7,295 nt of DNA, taken from NCBI GenBank assembly GCA_937952895.1, contig CALFYC010000083.1, positions 1 to 7,295 on the forward strand. Reading direction: 5' to 3'. The notes beneath the pieces are model-generated. The model saw only the letters and a program-made list of their open reading frames with translations, made no database searches and was not told where the DNA came from. This DNA comes from an uncultured Neisseriaceae bacterium (GTDB lineage: Bacteria > Pseudomonadota > Gammaproteobacteria > Burkholderiales > UBA11063). Made by a program: the position numbers and the translations under genes. Numbering within the stretch: position 1 is the first letter of the stretch; each line of letters starts with the position of its first letter. Shown here in pieces: positions 1 to 6,785 of the stretch.

Positions 1-40
1 GGCGAAGACACTCTTTCCCTACACGACGCTCTTCCGATCT
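1..40 (+). other. Illumina TruSeq adapter and i5 index (artefact)
   Basis: Positions 8-40 are identical, from memory, to the 33-base Illumina TruSeq read-1 adapter, starting ACACTCTTTCCC and ending GCTCTTCCGATCT. Positions 1-7 (GGCGAAG) equal the last seven bases of the TruSeq HT i5 index D505 (AGGCGAAG), which sits directly before that adapter in a dual-indexed library. The orientation is the one expected for reading into an insert beginning at position 41. This is library sequence left in the assembly, not biology, and it truncates the gene that follows. Confidence 0.98.
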
Positions 41-187
41 ATCAGCAATTTCACGCACATAACTATCACGTACATCATTAATTGAAGAACCAATTGCTTT
101 GGTAGCAGAAGCTAATACAATAGCAATAATTAATAAAGCAACTAAACATTCAATAAGGGTAAAACCCAACTTATTAATTGGTTTCAT
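41..187 (-). CDS. gspI: Type II secretion minor pseudopilin GspI (partial, 3' end missing)
   Basis: This is the N-terminal 49 residues of a minor pseudopilin of the type II secretion system, which with GspH, GspJ and GspK forms the tip of the periplasmic pseudopilus. The start ATG is at 187-185. The protein opens with a short basic leader, MKPINKLG, followed by FTLIECLVALLIIAIVLA: the prepilin peptidase (GspO/PilD) site, with Gly8 at -1 and Glu13 at +5 of the mature protein, then the hydrophobic pilin helix. LIECLVALLIIA resembles the LIEVLVALAI pattern of GspI more than that of GspJ or GspK, and GspI is expected after gspH. Only one base separates it from the gspH stop (TAA-T-ATG), so translational coupling is likely. 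The frame runs open to the adapter at 40, so roughly the last half of the gene is missing. Confidence 0.85.
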
Positions 188-188
188 A

Positions 189-647
189 TTAATTACTTAC
201 TTTAAAACTACCGCTTAAGTCGCCATCAATCCATGCATTTCTAATTCCATCGGTTATTTGGATTGAAAGTAAAGATTGATCACCATTTGGGAAAAAGCGA
301 ATTTTTTCTTTATCTTTAAGTGGAATGCCATTTACATTAGCTTGTGTGATTTTGAGTTTTTTAGGCCAGCTCCAACTGGCAATATTTGATAAACGAATAT
401 CACTCCACTCATCATTTTTATAGCGTTGACAAATTAAACCAGTATTTTCAATGTCACAAACGATTACACTGTTGGTATATACTGCTTCATCTCCTAGAAG
501 TTCTAATAAAGTAGCAATTTTATTTGCATCACTAAGAAAGTTGGAATAGCTAGGCGCAGTTACTTTTAAAACTAATACAGCAGACATTACAGCAATTATG
601 ACTAAAACAATCATAATTTCAATTAATGTGAAGCCTTTAGTTCTCAT
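189..647 (-). CDS. gspH: Type II secretion minor pseudopilin GspH
   Basis: Complete gene for a 152-residue minor pseudopilin of the type II secretion system. The leader is only five residues (MRTKG), cut before Phe6, with Glu10 at the conserved +5 position. A hydrophobic helix at about 6-28 (FTLIEIMIVLVIIAVMSAV) anchors the protein in the inner membrane before assembly and forms the pseudopilus core afterwards. The globular part has a FFPNGD stretch at 118-123 followed by short beta-like segments, which fits the F-x-P-x-G region of the GspH domain, and two cysteines at 64 and 73 that could form a disulfide. Length is normal for GspH. It lies between gspG and gspI on the same strand. No good Shine-Dalgarno sequence precedes the ATG at 647: the upstream bases are almost all A and T. 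Low translation would suit a minor component. GspH is assigned over other minor pseudopilins from order and the C-terminal motif. Confidence 0.88.
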   Translation of the reverse strand: MRTKGFTLIEIMIVLVIIAVMSAVLVLKVTAPSYSNFLSDANKIATLLELLGDEAVYTNSVIVCDIENTGLICQRYKNDEWSDIRLSNIASWSWPKKLKITQANVNGIPLKDKEKIRFFPNGDQSLLSIQITDGIRNAWIDGDLSGSFKVSN

Positions 648-665
648 TTTAATATAACTATAAAA

Positions 666-698
666 TAAATTAGAGTTGAAAAATTCAACTCTAATTTA
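666..698 (-). terminator. Hairpin between gspG and gspH, possible attenuating terminator
   Basis: A perfect 15-bp inverted repeat (666-680 with 684-698) surrounds a 3-base AAA loop. It begins about 20 bases after the gspG stop codon and ends 18 bases before the gspH start. Read on the gsp strand, the stem is followed by TTTTA, a short U-tract. The stem is AT-rich, so termination may be only partial; it could also protect the 3' end of a gspG transcript. Either would give more GspG than GspH and GspI, matching major versus minor pseudopilins. The repeat is seen directly; the function is inferred. Confidence 0.6.
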
Positions 699-718
699 GA
701 TTGTTTAAATTAGTAAGT

Positions 719-1153
719 TTATTGCCAATTAGCAATTACACCAGCACCATTATCACCTGCAGAAGTTTGTCCATCTGGTCCAAAGCTATAAACATCTACT
801 TCACCATGTTTACCTGGGTTTTGATATTGGTATGGATTACCCCAAGGATCAGTTGGTAATTTATCTAAATAACCACCATCTTTATAATTAGATGGGATTG
901 GCGCAACTGTTGGTTTAGTAGCTAAAGCTTGTAAACCTTGCTGATTGGTTGGATAACGCATATTATCCAAATTGTAAAGTTTTAATGCATTCATAAGGGA
1001 TGCAATATCACTTTTAGCTGCTACTTTACGTGCATCCTCGGTCCTACCTAGAACACGCGGTACAACTAATGCAGCCATAACCCCTAAAATCACAAGTACT
1101 ACCATGATTTCAATTAAAGTAAAACCTCTAGTTTTTTGTCGATTATTTTGCAT
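719..1153 (-). CDS. gspG: Type II secretion major pseudopilin GspG
   Basis: Complete gene for the major pseudopilin, the main subunit of the type II secretion pseudopilus that pushes folded exoproteins through the outer-membrane secretin. The 144-residue product has a 10-residue basic leader (MQNNRQKTRG), a prepilin peptidase site before Phe11, Glu15 at +5, and the hydrophobic helix FTLIEIMVVLVILGVMAALV with the usual PR after it. GspG signatures follow: RYPTNQQGLQAL, YLDKLPTDPWGNPYQY, and a C-terminal SFGPDGQ with several acidic residues and glycines where GspG proteins bind calcium. These separate it from type IV pilins. An in-frame ATG at 1168 would add five residues, but GGGGG lies eight bases before the ATG at 1153 and nothing comparable precedes 1168, so I use 1153. 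It is the first gene of its operon; gspF is not next to it, so the gsp genes are probably split over several loci. Confidence 0.95.
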   Translation of the reverse strand: MQNNRQKTRGFTLIEIMVVLVILGVMAALVVPRVLGRTEDARKVAAKSDIASLMNALKLYNLDNMRYPTNQQGLQALATKPTVAPIPSNYKDGGYLDKLPTDPWGNPYQYQNPGKHGEVDVYSFGPDGQTSAGDNGAGVIANWQ

Positions 1154-1161
1154 AAAATTAA

Positions 1162-1166
1162 CCCCC
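1162..1166 (-). promoter_or_regulatory. Ribosome binding site deciding the gspG start
   Basis: On the minus strand this reads GGGGG, eight bases before the ATG at 1153. It overlaps the alternative upstream ATG (1168-1166), which has no such purine run before it. The site supports the shorter, 10-residue prepilin leader. Confidence 0.7.
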
Positions 1167-1198
1167 ATAGTAAAGATACTTTGATCTATGCATTCGCT

Positions 1199-1207
1199 AT
1201 TATAACA
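1199..1207 (-). promoter_or_regulatory. Extended -10 promoter of the gspGHI operon
   Basis: The minus strand reads TGTTATAAT, a perfect extended -10 element (TGn plus TATAAT). The best -35 candidates 16-17 bases upstream are poor (TTAGCT or ATTAGC), which an extended -10 can tolerate. The expected start of transcription near 1192 gives a leader of about 40 bases before the gspG ATG at 1153. In such AT-rich DNA a chance TATAAT is common; the TG dinucleotide and position raise confidence. Confidence 0.55.
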
Positions 1208-1263
1208 TATAATCTGGATTAGCTAATTTGTAATTTTAGACTCTATTCTCTTATGAATAATAT

Positions 1264-1269
1264 TATAAT
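1264..1269 (+). promoter_or_regulatory. Candidate -10 box of the oxygenase gene
   Basis: A perfect TATAAT lies 44 bases before the oxygenase ATG. No good -35 box is seen at 16-18 bases upstream. It faces away from the gsp promoter, with the two -10 elements about 60 bases apart, so the two transcription units diverge from one short control region. Confidence 0.4.
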
Positions 1270-1313
1270 ATAGCATGCACTAAAATTAAGTGATAAGTTT
1301 TTAGGGGATTAAT

Positions 1314-2288
1314 ATGGATGCTCTTCCAACTATTGACCTACAACCTTTATGGGATAGCCCTCAGGGGGTTAATATTGTGGCAGAACAGATCAAACTTAAT
1401 TTTAAAAATCTTGGATTTGCATATATTAAAAATCATAAAATATCGGATACTTTGTTAAAAAATATGTTCCAAGCAGCTAAAGATTTTCATGCATTACCTT
1501 TGAAAGCTAAGACTAAAATTCTACAAAATAAAGCTTTTCGTGGTTACTTACCCATTAATACTTCTCAAATAAAAGTATCAACTCAAGGCTCAACTAGAAG
1601 TAAGGCAAAGCATCCCAATTTTACTGAAGCATTTATTATGATGTTTGATATAGATGAAAATCATCAAGATTATGTAAATGGGAATTACTTGGCAGGCCCA
1701 AACCAATGGCCAATTGAAATGCCCCAGTTAAAATTAATAATGACTAAATATCGAGATGCAATGATTGACTTAAGTTTAAAGATTGTGGAAGTATTCTCAG
1801 TTGCTTTTGGACTTAAAGCTACCGCTTTAAATCAATTTTTTGTTGATCCAACATTTTTTTTACGTTTACATCGCTACCCTCGGCAATCAAATAATATGCT
1901 TGAAGATCAATTTGGTATTGCTCCTCATACTGATGTTGGTTTTATGACATTGGTTGCTCAAGATGATATTGGAGGTCTTCAAGTAAAACATCCTACTCAA
2001 GGTTGGATTAATGTTCCTAATATTCCCGGAACTTTTGTTCTTAATGCTGGAGATATAATGCAACGTTGGACTAACGGGGTGTTTACTTCTTCTGTTCACC
2101 GTGTTCTTAATGATCCCATTCAAGACCGTTATTCTGTCCCTTTCTTTTTTGATCCTAATATGCATGCAATGATAGAATTATTACAAACCCCTTTAATTTC
2201 AGGGTGCAGCGAATTTGAACCAATTATGTACGGTGATTATGTGATGAATCGAGTGAAGCGTAATTATTCACGGTTGCAAACAAAATAG
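1314..2288 (+). CDS. Isopenicillin-N-synthase-like Fe(II)/2-oxoglutarate oxygenase
   Basis: A complete 324-residue cytosolic non-heme iron oxygenase. The N-terminal part (about 4-115) matches the DIOX_N region of the plant/bacterial isopenicillin-N-synthase-like family: PTIDLQPLW, then a GFAYIKNH segment at 34-41. The catalytic part (about 180-285) carries the iron-binding triad: His205 and Asp207 in PHTDVGFMTLVAQ, and His262 in SSVHRV. Arg272 and Ser274 (RYS) form the usual R-x-S that holds the carboxylate of 2-oxoglutarate. GGLQV at 220-224 and the NAGD at 244-247 are also typical. All key residues are present and length is normal, so it should be active. The substrate cannot be told from sequence; family members hydroxylate, desaturate or cyclise varied small molecules, and many bacterial ones are uncharacterised. 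AGGGG lies about seven bases before the ATG. It diverges from gspG and is 200 bases from the next gene, so it is probably a single-gene unit. Confidence 0.88.
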   Translation: MDALPTIDLQPLWDSPQGVNIVAEQIKLNFKNLGFAYIKNHKISDTLLKNMFQAAKDFHALPLKAKTKILQNKAFRGYLPINTSQIKVSTQGSTRSKAKHPNFTEAFIMMFDIDENHQDYVNGNYLAGPNQWPIEMPQLKLIMTKYRDAMIDLSLKIVEVFSVAFGLKATALNQFFVDPTFFLRLHRYPRQSNNMLEDQFGIAPHTDVGFMTLVAQDDIGGLQVKHPTQGWINVPNIPGTFVLNAGDIMQRWTNGVFTSSVHRVLNDPIQDRYSVPFFFDPNMHAMIELLQTPLISGCSEFEPIMYGDYVMNRVKRNYSRLQTK

Positions 2289-2329
2289 ATATGTAAATTT
2301 AAGCTTAAAACAATCGAGTATGGTAGAAC

Positions 2330-2335
2330 TATAAT
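2330..2335 (+). promoter_or_regulatory. Weak candidate -10 box upstream of the FAD/Fe-S oxidase
   Basis: The only perfect TATAAT in the 200-base gap between the oxygenase and the FAD/Fe-S oxidase. A rough -35 (TTAAAA, 2305-2310) sits 19 bases upstream. It would give a leader of about 145 bases. I saw no intrinsic terminator for the oxygenase and no riboswitch I recognise in the gap, so readthrough from the oxygenase is equally possible. Confidence 0.25.
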
Positions 2336-2478
2336 TTGAGAAAAATGAGAAAATATCTAGTTTGATCGTAATCATTAGCATAAATCGCTGAAACATAAAA
2401 TGAATTAGGTAATGCGGATTGTTAATGTAACCAAGTCGCGTCACCATCTTGAGTTAAGTCAGCTTCACCACCCTAACT

Positions 2479-2484
2479 AGGAGG
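2479..2484 (+). promoter_or_regulatory. Strong ribosome binding site of the FAD/Fe-S oxidase
   Basis: A perfect AGGAGG lies four bases before the ATG at 2489. It is the strongest Shine-Dalgarno sequence in the window and fixes the start of the 919-residue protein. Confidence 0.85.
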
Positions 2485-2488
2485 ATAT

Positions 2489-5248
2489 ATGCAACAATTT
2501 ATTGGGGCATTAGAAAAGCATATTGCCAAAGAACGAATTATTACGGATCCTATCCGTTGTTTTGCATATGGAACCGATGCAAGTATTTATCGTTTAACGC
2601 CTAAAATTGTTATCAAAGTAATTAATCAAGATGAAATAATTCATCTGATGAAATTAGCTACTCAATTTAATTTACCTTTAACTTTTAGAACTGCAGGGAC
2701 TAGTTTATCTGGTCAAGCTGTTACTGATCAAATTTTAGTAATTCTTGAAAATAATAGTTGGCAAAATTTTAAAATTTTCAATAATGGAGCTCAGATTAGT
2801 CTAGAACCTGGAATAATTGGTGCTAGAGCAAATGCATTACTAAAGCCATATAACTATAAAATTGGTCCAGACCCATCTTCAATTAACGCCTGTAAAATTG
2901 GTGGTATAGTTGCAAATAATGCAAGTGGTATGTGTTGTGGGACAAAACATAACTCATATCAAACATTAGCAGGTATGCAATTAATTTTAGCAAATGGGTC
3001 AAAGTTGGATACGAGTGATGATGTAAGTCGGGCTGAATTTAGTTGTAATAATCCAGCAATTATCAAAGGAATAGAGAATTTAAAACAGCAAATAATTTCA
3101 GATTGTGAAATATCGGATTTAATCAATCATAAATTTAAAATTAAAAATACTAGTGGTTATAGTTTAAATGCATTTTTAGATTATGATGATCCTATTGATA
3201 TTTTGGCGCATTTAATGGTAGGTTCTGAAGGAACATTAGGTTTTATTAGTGAAGTAACCTATGAATGTGTTCCTGTAAAACCATTTAAAGCGGTTAGTTT
3301 AATTTATTGTAAGAATTTAAATAGTATTGTGCAATTGGTGATTAAATTAAATAATTTTGCAGTTGATGCAATTGAATTATTAGATAATAGTTCATTAATT
3401 GCAATTGAAAAATTGGAACATGCCAGAAAGTATTTACCCAAAATAATTGAAAGCGATACATCAGCAATTTTAGTTGAAATATCTGCTGGAACTGAAAGTG
3501 AATTATTAAATCTGATTGAGCAGATTAAGCCAATAATTTATCAAGAACCAATCTACCATCAAATTGAGTTCACATCAAACGAAGAAATAAGTCATGATTT
3601 ATGGGCGCTTAGAAAAGGTATTCTACCTTTAATTGGCGGAATTCGTCCCAAAGGTACTACCGTAGTGATTGAAGATATTGCAGTACCAATTAATAGTTTA
3701 CCTTATTTAATTGAAGATTTAAATGACTTATTTAAGAAATATAATTATTCAAATACGGCAATTTTTGGACATGTGTTGTCGGGAAATATTCATTTTATTT
3801 TTACTCCACGTTTTGATAGTAAAATCGAAGTTGAACGTTATAATAACTTAATGCAATATATGGCTAATTTAGTTGCAATTAAATTTAAAGGATCCTTAAA
3901 AGCTGAACATGGCTGTGGTCGTAATATTGCACCATTTGTTAAATTGGAATGGGGAGATAAGATTTATCAAATTATGTGGCAAATTAAGCATTTACTCGAT
4001 CCACATGGGATTTTAAATCCAGATGTAATATTATCAAGTAATCAAGAAATTCATATGCAAAATTTAAAAGAGATGACACAAGTTGATGATTTAATTGATA
4101 AATGTATTGAATGTGGATTTTGTGAAAAATTATGTCCATCAAAGAACTTAAGTTTAACACCTAGAGCTAGAATTGCAACTTCGCGTTATTTAAATCGCTT
4201 AAAAAATACGGATAAGAAAGCATATAAAGCTGGATTAAAGCGTTTTAATTATTTAGGGGTTAAAACTTGTGCAACAACTGGATTATGTGCCTATGAATGT
4301 CCAGTTGGAATAGATACTGGTAAATATATTCTATCCTTAAAAAATAGCAAAAATTCTTTTTTGGCAAATTTTTTGGGTAAGCATTTCAATTTGGTAGTTT
4401 ATTTTAGTAGAACTATATTAAATATAGCTAAATTTTCAGATAAAGTATTAGGTAAAGGTCGGTTACCTAAGTTTACTCAGTTTACCAAACGTATAATACC
4501 AATGATCCCTATTTATAATGATCAAGTCTCAGGTGCACAAAAGGCTAAATTTATAAATAACCATATTCAATCAAATCAATCGACAATTATATATTTACCA
4601 AGTTGTGGAACCAGAATGATGGGAGATTGTTTATCAACTGATAATAAGCAAAATGCTATGCAAACTTTAATCCAAAAACTAGGTTTAAATATTATCTATC
4701 CAGATAATTTGGCCAATTTATGTTGTGGTCAAGCATTTGGTTCTATGGGTAACAGCTGTCTTTCACAAACTAAATTGACTGAGTTAGAATTAGCTATTAG
4801 TAAACTAGGTAACTATAAAATAATCACCGATAACAGTAGTTGTTTGTTTTCAATTAAAACTAAAAGTAAATTGGATATTATAGATAGTATTGAATTTATT
4901 TTTAGTAATTTAGATCAGATAAAATTAACCCCTAAATATACTAAAATTGCATTACATTATGATTGTAGTAGCAGAAAACAAAACTATTTTAATAAGATTC
5001 ATGCTATTGTAAAACAATGTGCTCACGAAATTATATTTCCTGAAGATATTTACTGTTGTGGTTTTGCAGGTACAAAAGGGTTTTTTGTGCCTGAACTTAA
5101 TCAAACTGCACTATCAACTTTAAAGAATCAGGTAAGAGATTGTGAAATTGGAGTTACTTGTAATCGTAATTGTCAAATTGGCTTATCATCAAATAGTGGT
5201 AAAACATATATATCACTGACTGAATTAGTAGTAAATTGTCTTAATTAA
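2489..5248 (+). CDS. Fused FAD-binding and Fe-S oxidase, probable D-lactate dehydrogenase (Dld-II type)
   Basis: A 919-residue flavin and iron-sulfur dehydrogenase with GlcD-like and GlcF-like halves in one chain. The FAD-binding PCMH domain (about 20-260) shows RTAGTSLSGQ at 67-76, IGPDPSS at 125-131, GGIVANNASG at 138-147 and GSEGTLGFISEV at 245-256. The FAD-oxidase C-terminal domain (about 265-515) has FGHVLSGNIHF at 426-436 and AEHGCGRN at 472-479. Next come a four-cysteine cluster motif at 539-549 (CIECGFCEKLCP) and a second at 594-604 (CATTGLCAYECP) in which Thr597 stands where the second cysteine is expected. Two CCG domains follow, with CCG at 745-747 and 856-858. Size and order match the Dld-II D-lactate dehydrogenases described in Shewanella and Pseudomonas, shorter than E. 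coli YdiJ (about 1,018 residues, a D-2-hydroxyglutarate dehydrogenase). Such enzymes oxidise a D-2-hydroxy acid and pass electrons through FAD and Fe-S towards quinone. D-lactate is the likeliest substrate; other D-2-hydroxy acids cannot be excluded. No membrane segment or signal peptide is visible, suggesting a cytoplasmic or peripheral protein. Confidence 0.87.
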   Translation: MQQFIGALEKHIAKERIITDPIRCFAYGTDASIYRLTPKIVIKVINQDEIIHLMKLATQFNLPLTFRTAGTSLSGQAVTDQILVILENNSWQNFKIFNNGAQISLEPGIIGARANALLKPYNYKIGPDPSSINACKIGGIVANNASGMCCGTKHNSYQTLAGMQLILANGSKLDTSDDVSRAEFSCNNPAIIKGIENLKQQIISDCEISDLINHKFKIKNTSGYSLNAFLDYDDPIDILAHLMVGSEGTLGFISEVTYECVPVKPFKAVSLIYCKNLNSIVQLVIKLNNFAVDAIELLDNSSLIAIEKLEHARKYLPKIIESDTSAILVEISAGTESELLNLIEQIKPIIYQEPIYHQIEFTSNEEISHDLWALRKGILPLIGGIRPKGTTVVIEDIAVPINSLPYLIEDLNDLFKKYNYSNTAIFGHVLSGNIHFIFTPRFDSKIEVERYNNLMQYMANLVAIKFKGSLKAEHGCGRNIAPFVKLEWGDKIYQIMWQIKHLLDPHGILNPDVILSSNQEIHMQNLKEMTQVDDLIDKCIECGFCEKLCPSKNLSLTPRARIATSRYLNRLKNTDKKAYKAGLKRFNYLGVKTCATTGLCAYECPVGIDTGKYILSLKNSKNSFLANFLGKHFNLVVYFSRTILNIAKFSDKVLGKGRLPKFTQFTKRIIPMIPIYNDQVSGAQKAKFINNHIQSNQSTIIYLPSCGTRMMGDCLSTDNKQNAMQTLIQKLGLNIIYPDNLANLCCGQAFGSMGNSCLSQTKLTELELAISKLGNYKIITDNSSCLFSIKTKSKLDIIDSIEFIFSNLDQIKLTPKYTKIALHYDCSSRKQNYFNKIHAIVKQCAHEIIFPEDIYCCGFAGTKGFFVPELNQTALSTLKNQVRDCEIGVTCNRNCQIGLSSNSGKTYISLTELVVNCLN

Positions 5249-5288
5249 AATTTGTTATATTTTAACTAGCTAATTGGATTAATTACGT

Positions 5289-5294
5289 TATAAT
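5289..5294 (+). promoter_or_regulatory. Candidate -10 box of acetoacetyl-CoA synthetase
   Basis: A perfect TATAAT in the 91-base gap after the oxidase gene, 45 bases before the chosen ATG at 5340. No good -35 box is seen at normal spacing, and no intrinsic terminator separates the two genes. Own promoter and co-transcription with the oxidase both remain possible. Confidence 0.35.
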
Positions 5295-5339
5295 GTTGTG
5301 GTAAATCACATATTAAATTTCTTAAAGGTAAGATTGAAT

Positions 5340-6785
5340 ATGACTATTTTATGGCAGCCATCAGTTGAGCAAATCAATAATTCGCAAATGAATCAATTTA
5401 GAATTTGGGTAAATAGAAAATATAATCTTAAATTTAATGATTATAATGAATTATATACTTGGTCAGTTACTAATTTAGATGACTTTTGGGCATCGATGTG
5501 GGAATTTGCGAATTTGGTTTACTCTAAAACATATGCGAAGGTTTTAGAGCCTACTGATCATATCAGTAAATGTAAATGGTTTATCGGGTCAAAATTAAAT
5601 TATGCTGAGAATCTACTTAGATATAATGATGACAATACTGCAATTATTTTTGCTAATGAAAATGGTGTGCAAAGTAGGGTCAGCTATAAAGAATTAAATA
5701 TTGAGGTTGCTAAAGCTGCATCTTATTTAAAATCAGTGGGTGTAACTAAGGGGGATAGGATTGCAGGTTACTTACCGAATATGCCTGAAGCAATCATCTT
5801 TATGCTTGCAACAACTGCACTTGGTGCAATTTGGAGTTCTAGTTCTCCTGATTTCGGTGAACATGGAGTAATTGATAGATTTTCGCAGATTGAACCTAAA
5901 ATTTTAATTACAGTTGCCGGTTATCTATATAATGGCAAAACTATCGATATTACCGATAAAGTAAATGTAATAATAAAACAAATTCCGGTAATTAAAAATT
6001 TGATAGTGGTAGATTATATCGGTGATAGTAATAAATTACTTAATCAAGTAAATGCAATTAGCTATAATTTAATAAGAGCGAATTCTAATTATGACCCGTT
6101 GGAATTTACCCAATTAGATTTTAATGATCCAGGGTTTATTTTATATTCTTCAGGAACGACTGGATTACCTAAAACTATTGTACATAGAGTTGGTGGGGTT
6201 TTATTAACTCATATTAAAGAACATCGCTTGCATACCGATTTAAAACGTGAAGATGTATTATTTTATTTCACTACAACTGGCTGGATGATGTGGAATTGGT
6301 TAGTGTCTGCTCTTGCAACTGGAGCAACTATTGTATGTTATGATGGTTCGCCATTTGCCCCAGATAAGAATATTTTATGGAATTTAACAGAAAAATTAGG
6401 AATAACAGTATTTGGCACAAGTGCTAAATATTTGGCTAGTTTAGAGCAATATGGCTTAAAACCAAAAGAAATTGCTAATTTATCTAAGTTAAGAGCAATT
6501 TTATCTACGGGATCAATTCTAGCTGATCATAGTTTTGAATATGTATATAAAGAAATTAAGACGGACATTATGTTAGGTTCAATCTCAGGTGGCACCGACA
6601 TTGTCTCTTGTTTTGCTTTAGGGAACCCAATGTTGCCAGTCAGAATTGGTGAATGTCAATCACGTGGTTTGGGTTATGCGGTTGAAGCTTATGGGTCTAA
6701 CGGAGTTCCGGTTATTGGTGAAGAGGGTGAATTAATTTGCACTAAACCATTCCCATCAATGCCATGGGGATCTCCAAGGCCATGA
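5340..6785 (+). CDS. aacS: Acetoacetyl-CoA synthetase (truncated by a chimeric junction)
   Basis: An ATP-dependent acetoacetate-CoA ligase of the ANL (acyl-CoA synthetase) superfamily: acetoacetate + ATP + CoA gives acetoacetyl-CoA + AMP + PPi. The N-terminus (MTILWQPSVEQINNSQMNQF) and the KWFIGSKLNYAENLL segment at 79-93 are typical of this enzyme. The phosphate-binding motif YSSGTTGLPK is at 269-278, TTGWMMWNW at 312-320 and SISGGTDIVSCF at 414-425; the last fits acetoacetyl-CoA rather than acetyl-CoA synthetases. I start at 5340 because family proteins begin there and AAGG lies 11 bases upstream; a GTG at 5298 would add 14 unlikely residues. Native sequence ends near residue 477 (CTKPFPSMPWG), where the family continues with F-W; here it becomes SPRP and a stop. 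Family length is about 650, so the C-terminal subdomain with the catalytic lysine is absent. The break coincides with a sharp G+C change and is an assembly or library artefact, so the gene is probably intact in the organism. Confidence 0.92.
   Translation: MTILWQPSVEQINNSQMNQFRIWVNRKYNLKFNDYNELYTWSVTNLDDFWASMWEFANLVYSKTYAKVLEPTDHISKCKWFIGSKLNYAENLLRYNDDNTAIIFANENGVQSRVSYKELNIEVAKAASYLKSVGVTKGDRIAGYLPNMPEAIIFMLATTALGAIWSSSSPDFGEHGVIDRFSQIEPKILITVAGYLYNGKTIDITDKVNVIIKQIPVIKNLIVVDYIGDSNKLLNQVNAISYNLIRANSNYDPLEFTQLDFNDPGFILYSSGTTGLPKTIVHRVGGVLLTHIKEHRLHTDLKREDVLFYFTTTGWMMWNWLVSALATGATIVCYDGSPFAPDKNILWNLTEKLGITVFGTSAKYLASLEQYGLKPKEIANLSKLRAILSTGSILADHSFEYVYKEIKTDIMLGSISGGTDIVSCFALGNPMLPVRIGECQSRGLGYAVEAYGSNGVPVIGEEGELICTKPFPSMPWGSPRP
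6751..6769. other. Chimeric junction between two unrelated genomes
   Basis: This 19-base block (TCCCATCAATGCCATGGGG) fits both flanking genes. In the synthetase frame it is part of FPSMPWG, as expected. In the frame of the following gene, positions 6752-6769 read PINAMG, the family sequence just before GISKAMMEK in CapE-like dehydratases. Left of it the DNA is AT-rich, right of it GC-rich. The natural explanation is joining of two molecules through a shared short sequence during assembly or PCR. Confidence 0.85.

Noticed and set aside
1887..2165. 92-residue open frame on the minus strand inside the oxygenase gene
   Set aside because: It is antisense to a clearly conserved oxygenase domain, has no family resemblance and no ribosome binding site; a shadow frame.
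2298..2309. 12-base palindrome TTTAAGCTTAAA just after the oxygenase stop as a terminator or operator
   Set aside because: It has no loop, is nearly all A and T, and is not followed by a T-run. Such palindromes are common by chance at this base composition.
2289..2488. Riboswitch or structured leader upstream of the FAD/Fe-S oxidase
   Set aside because: I found no long paired arms or recognisable riboswitch core in this 200-base gap.
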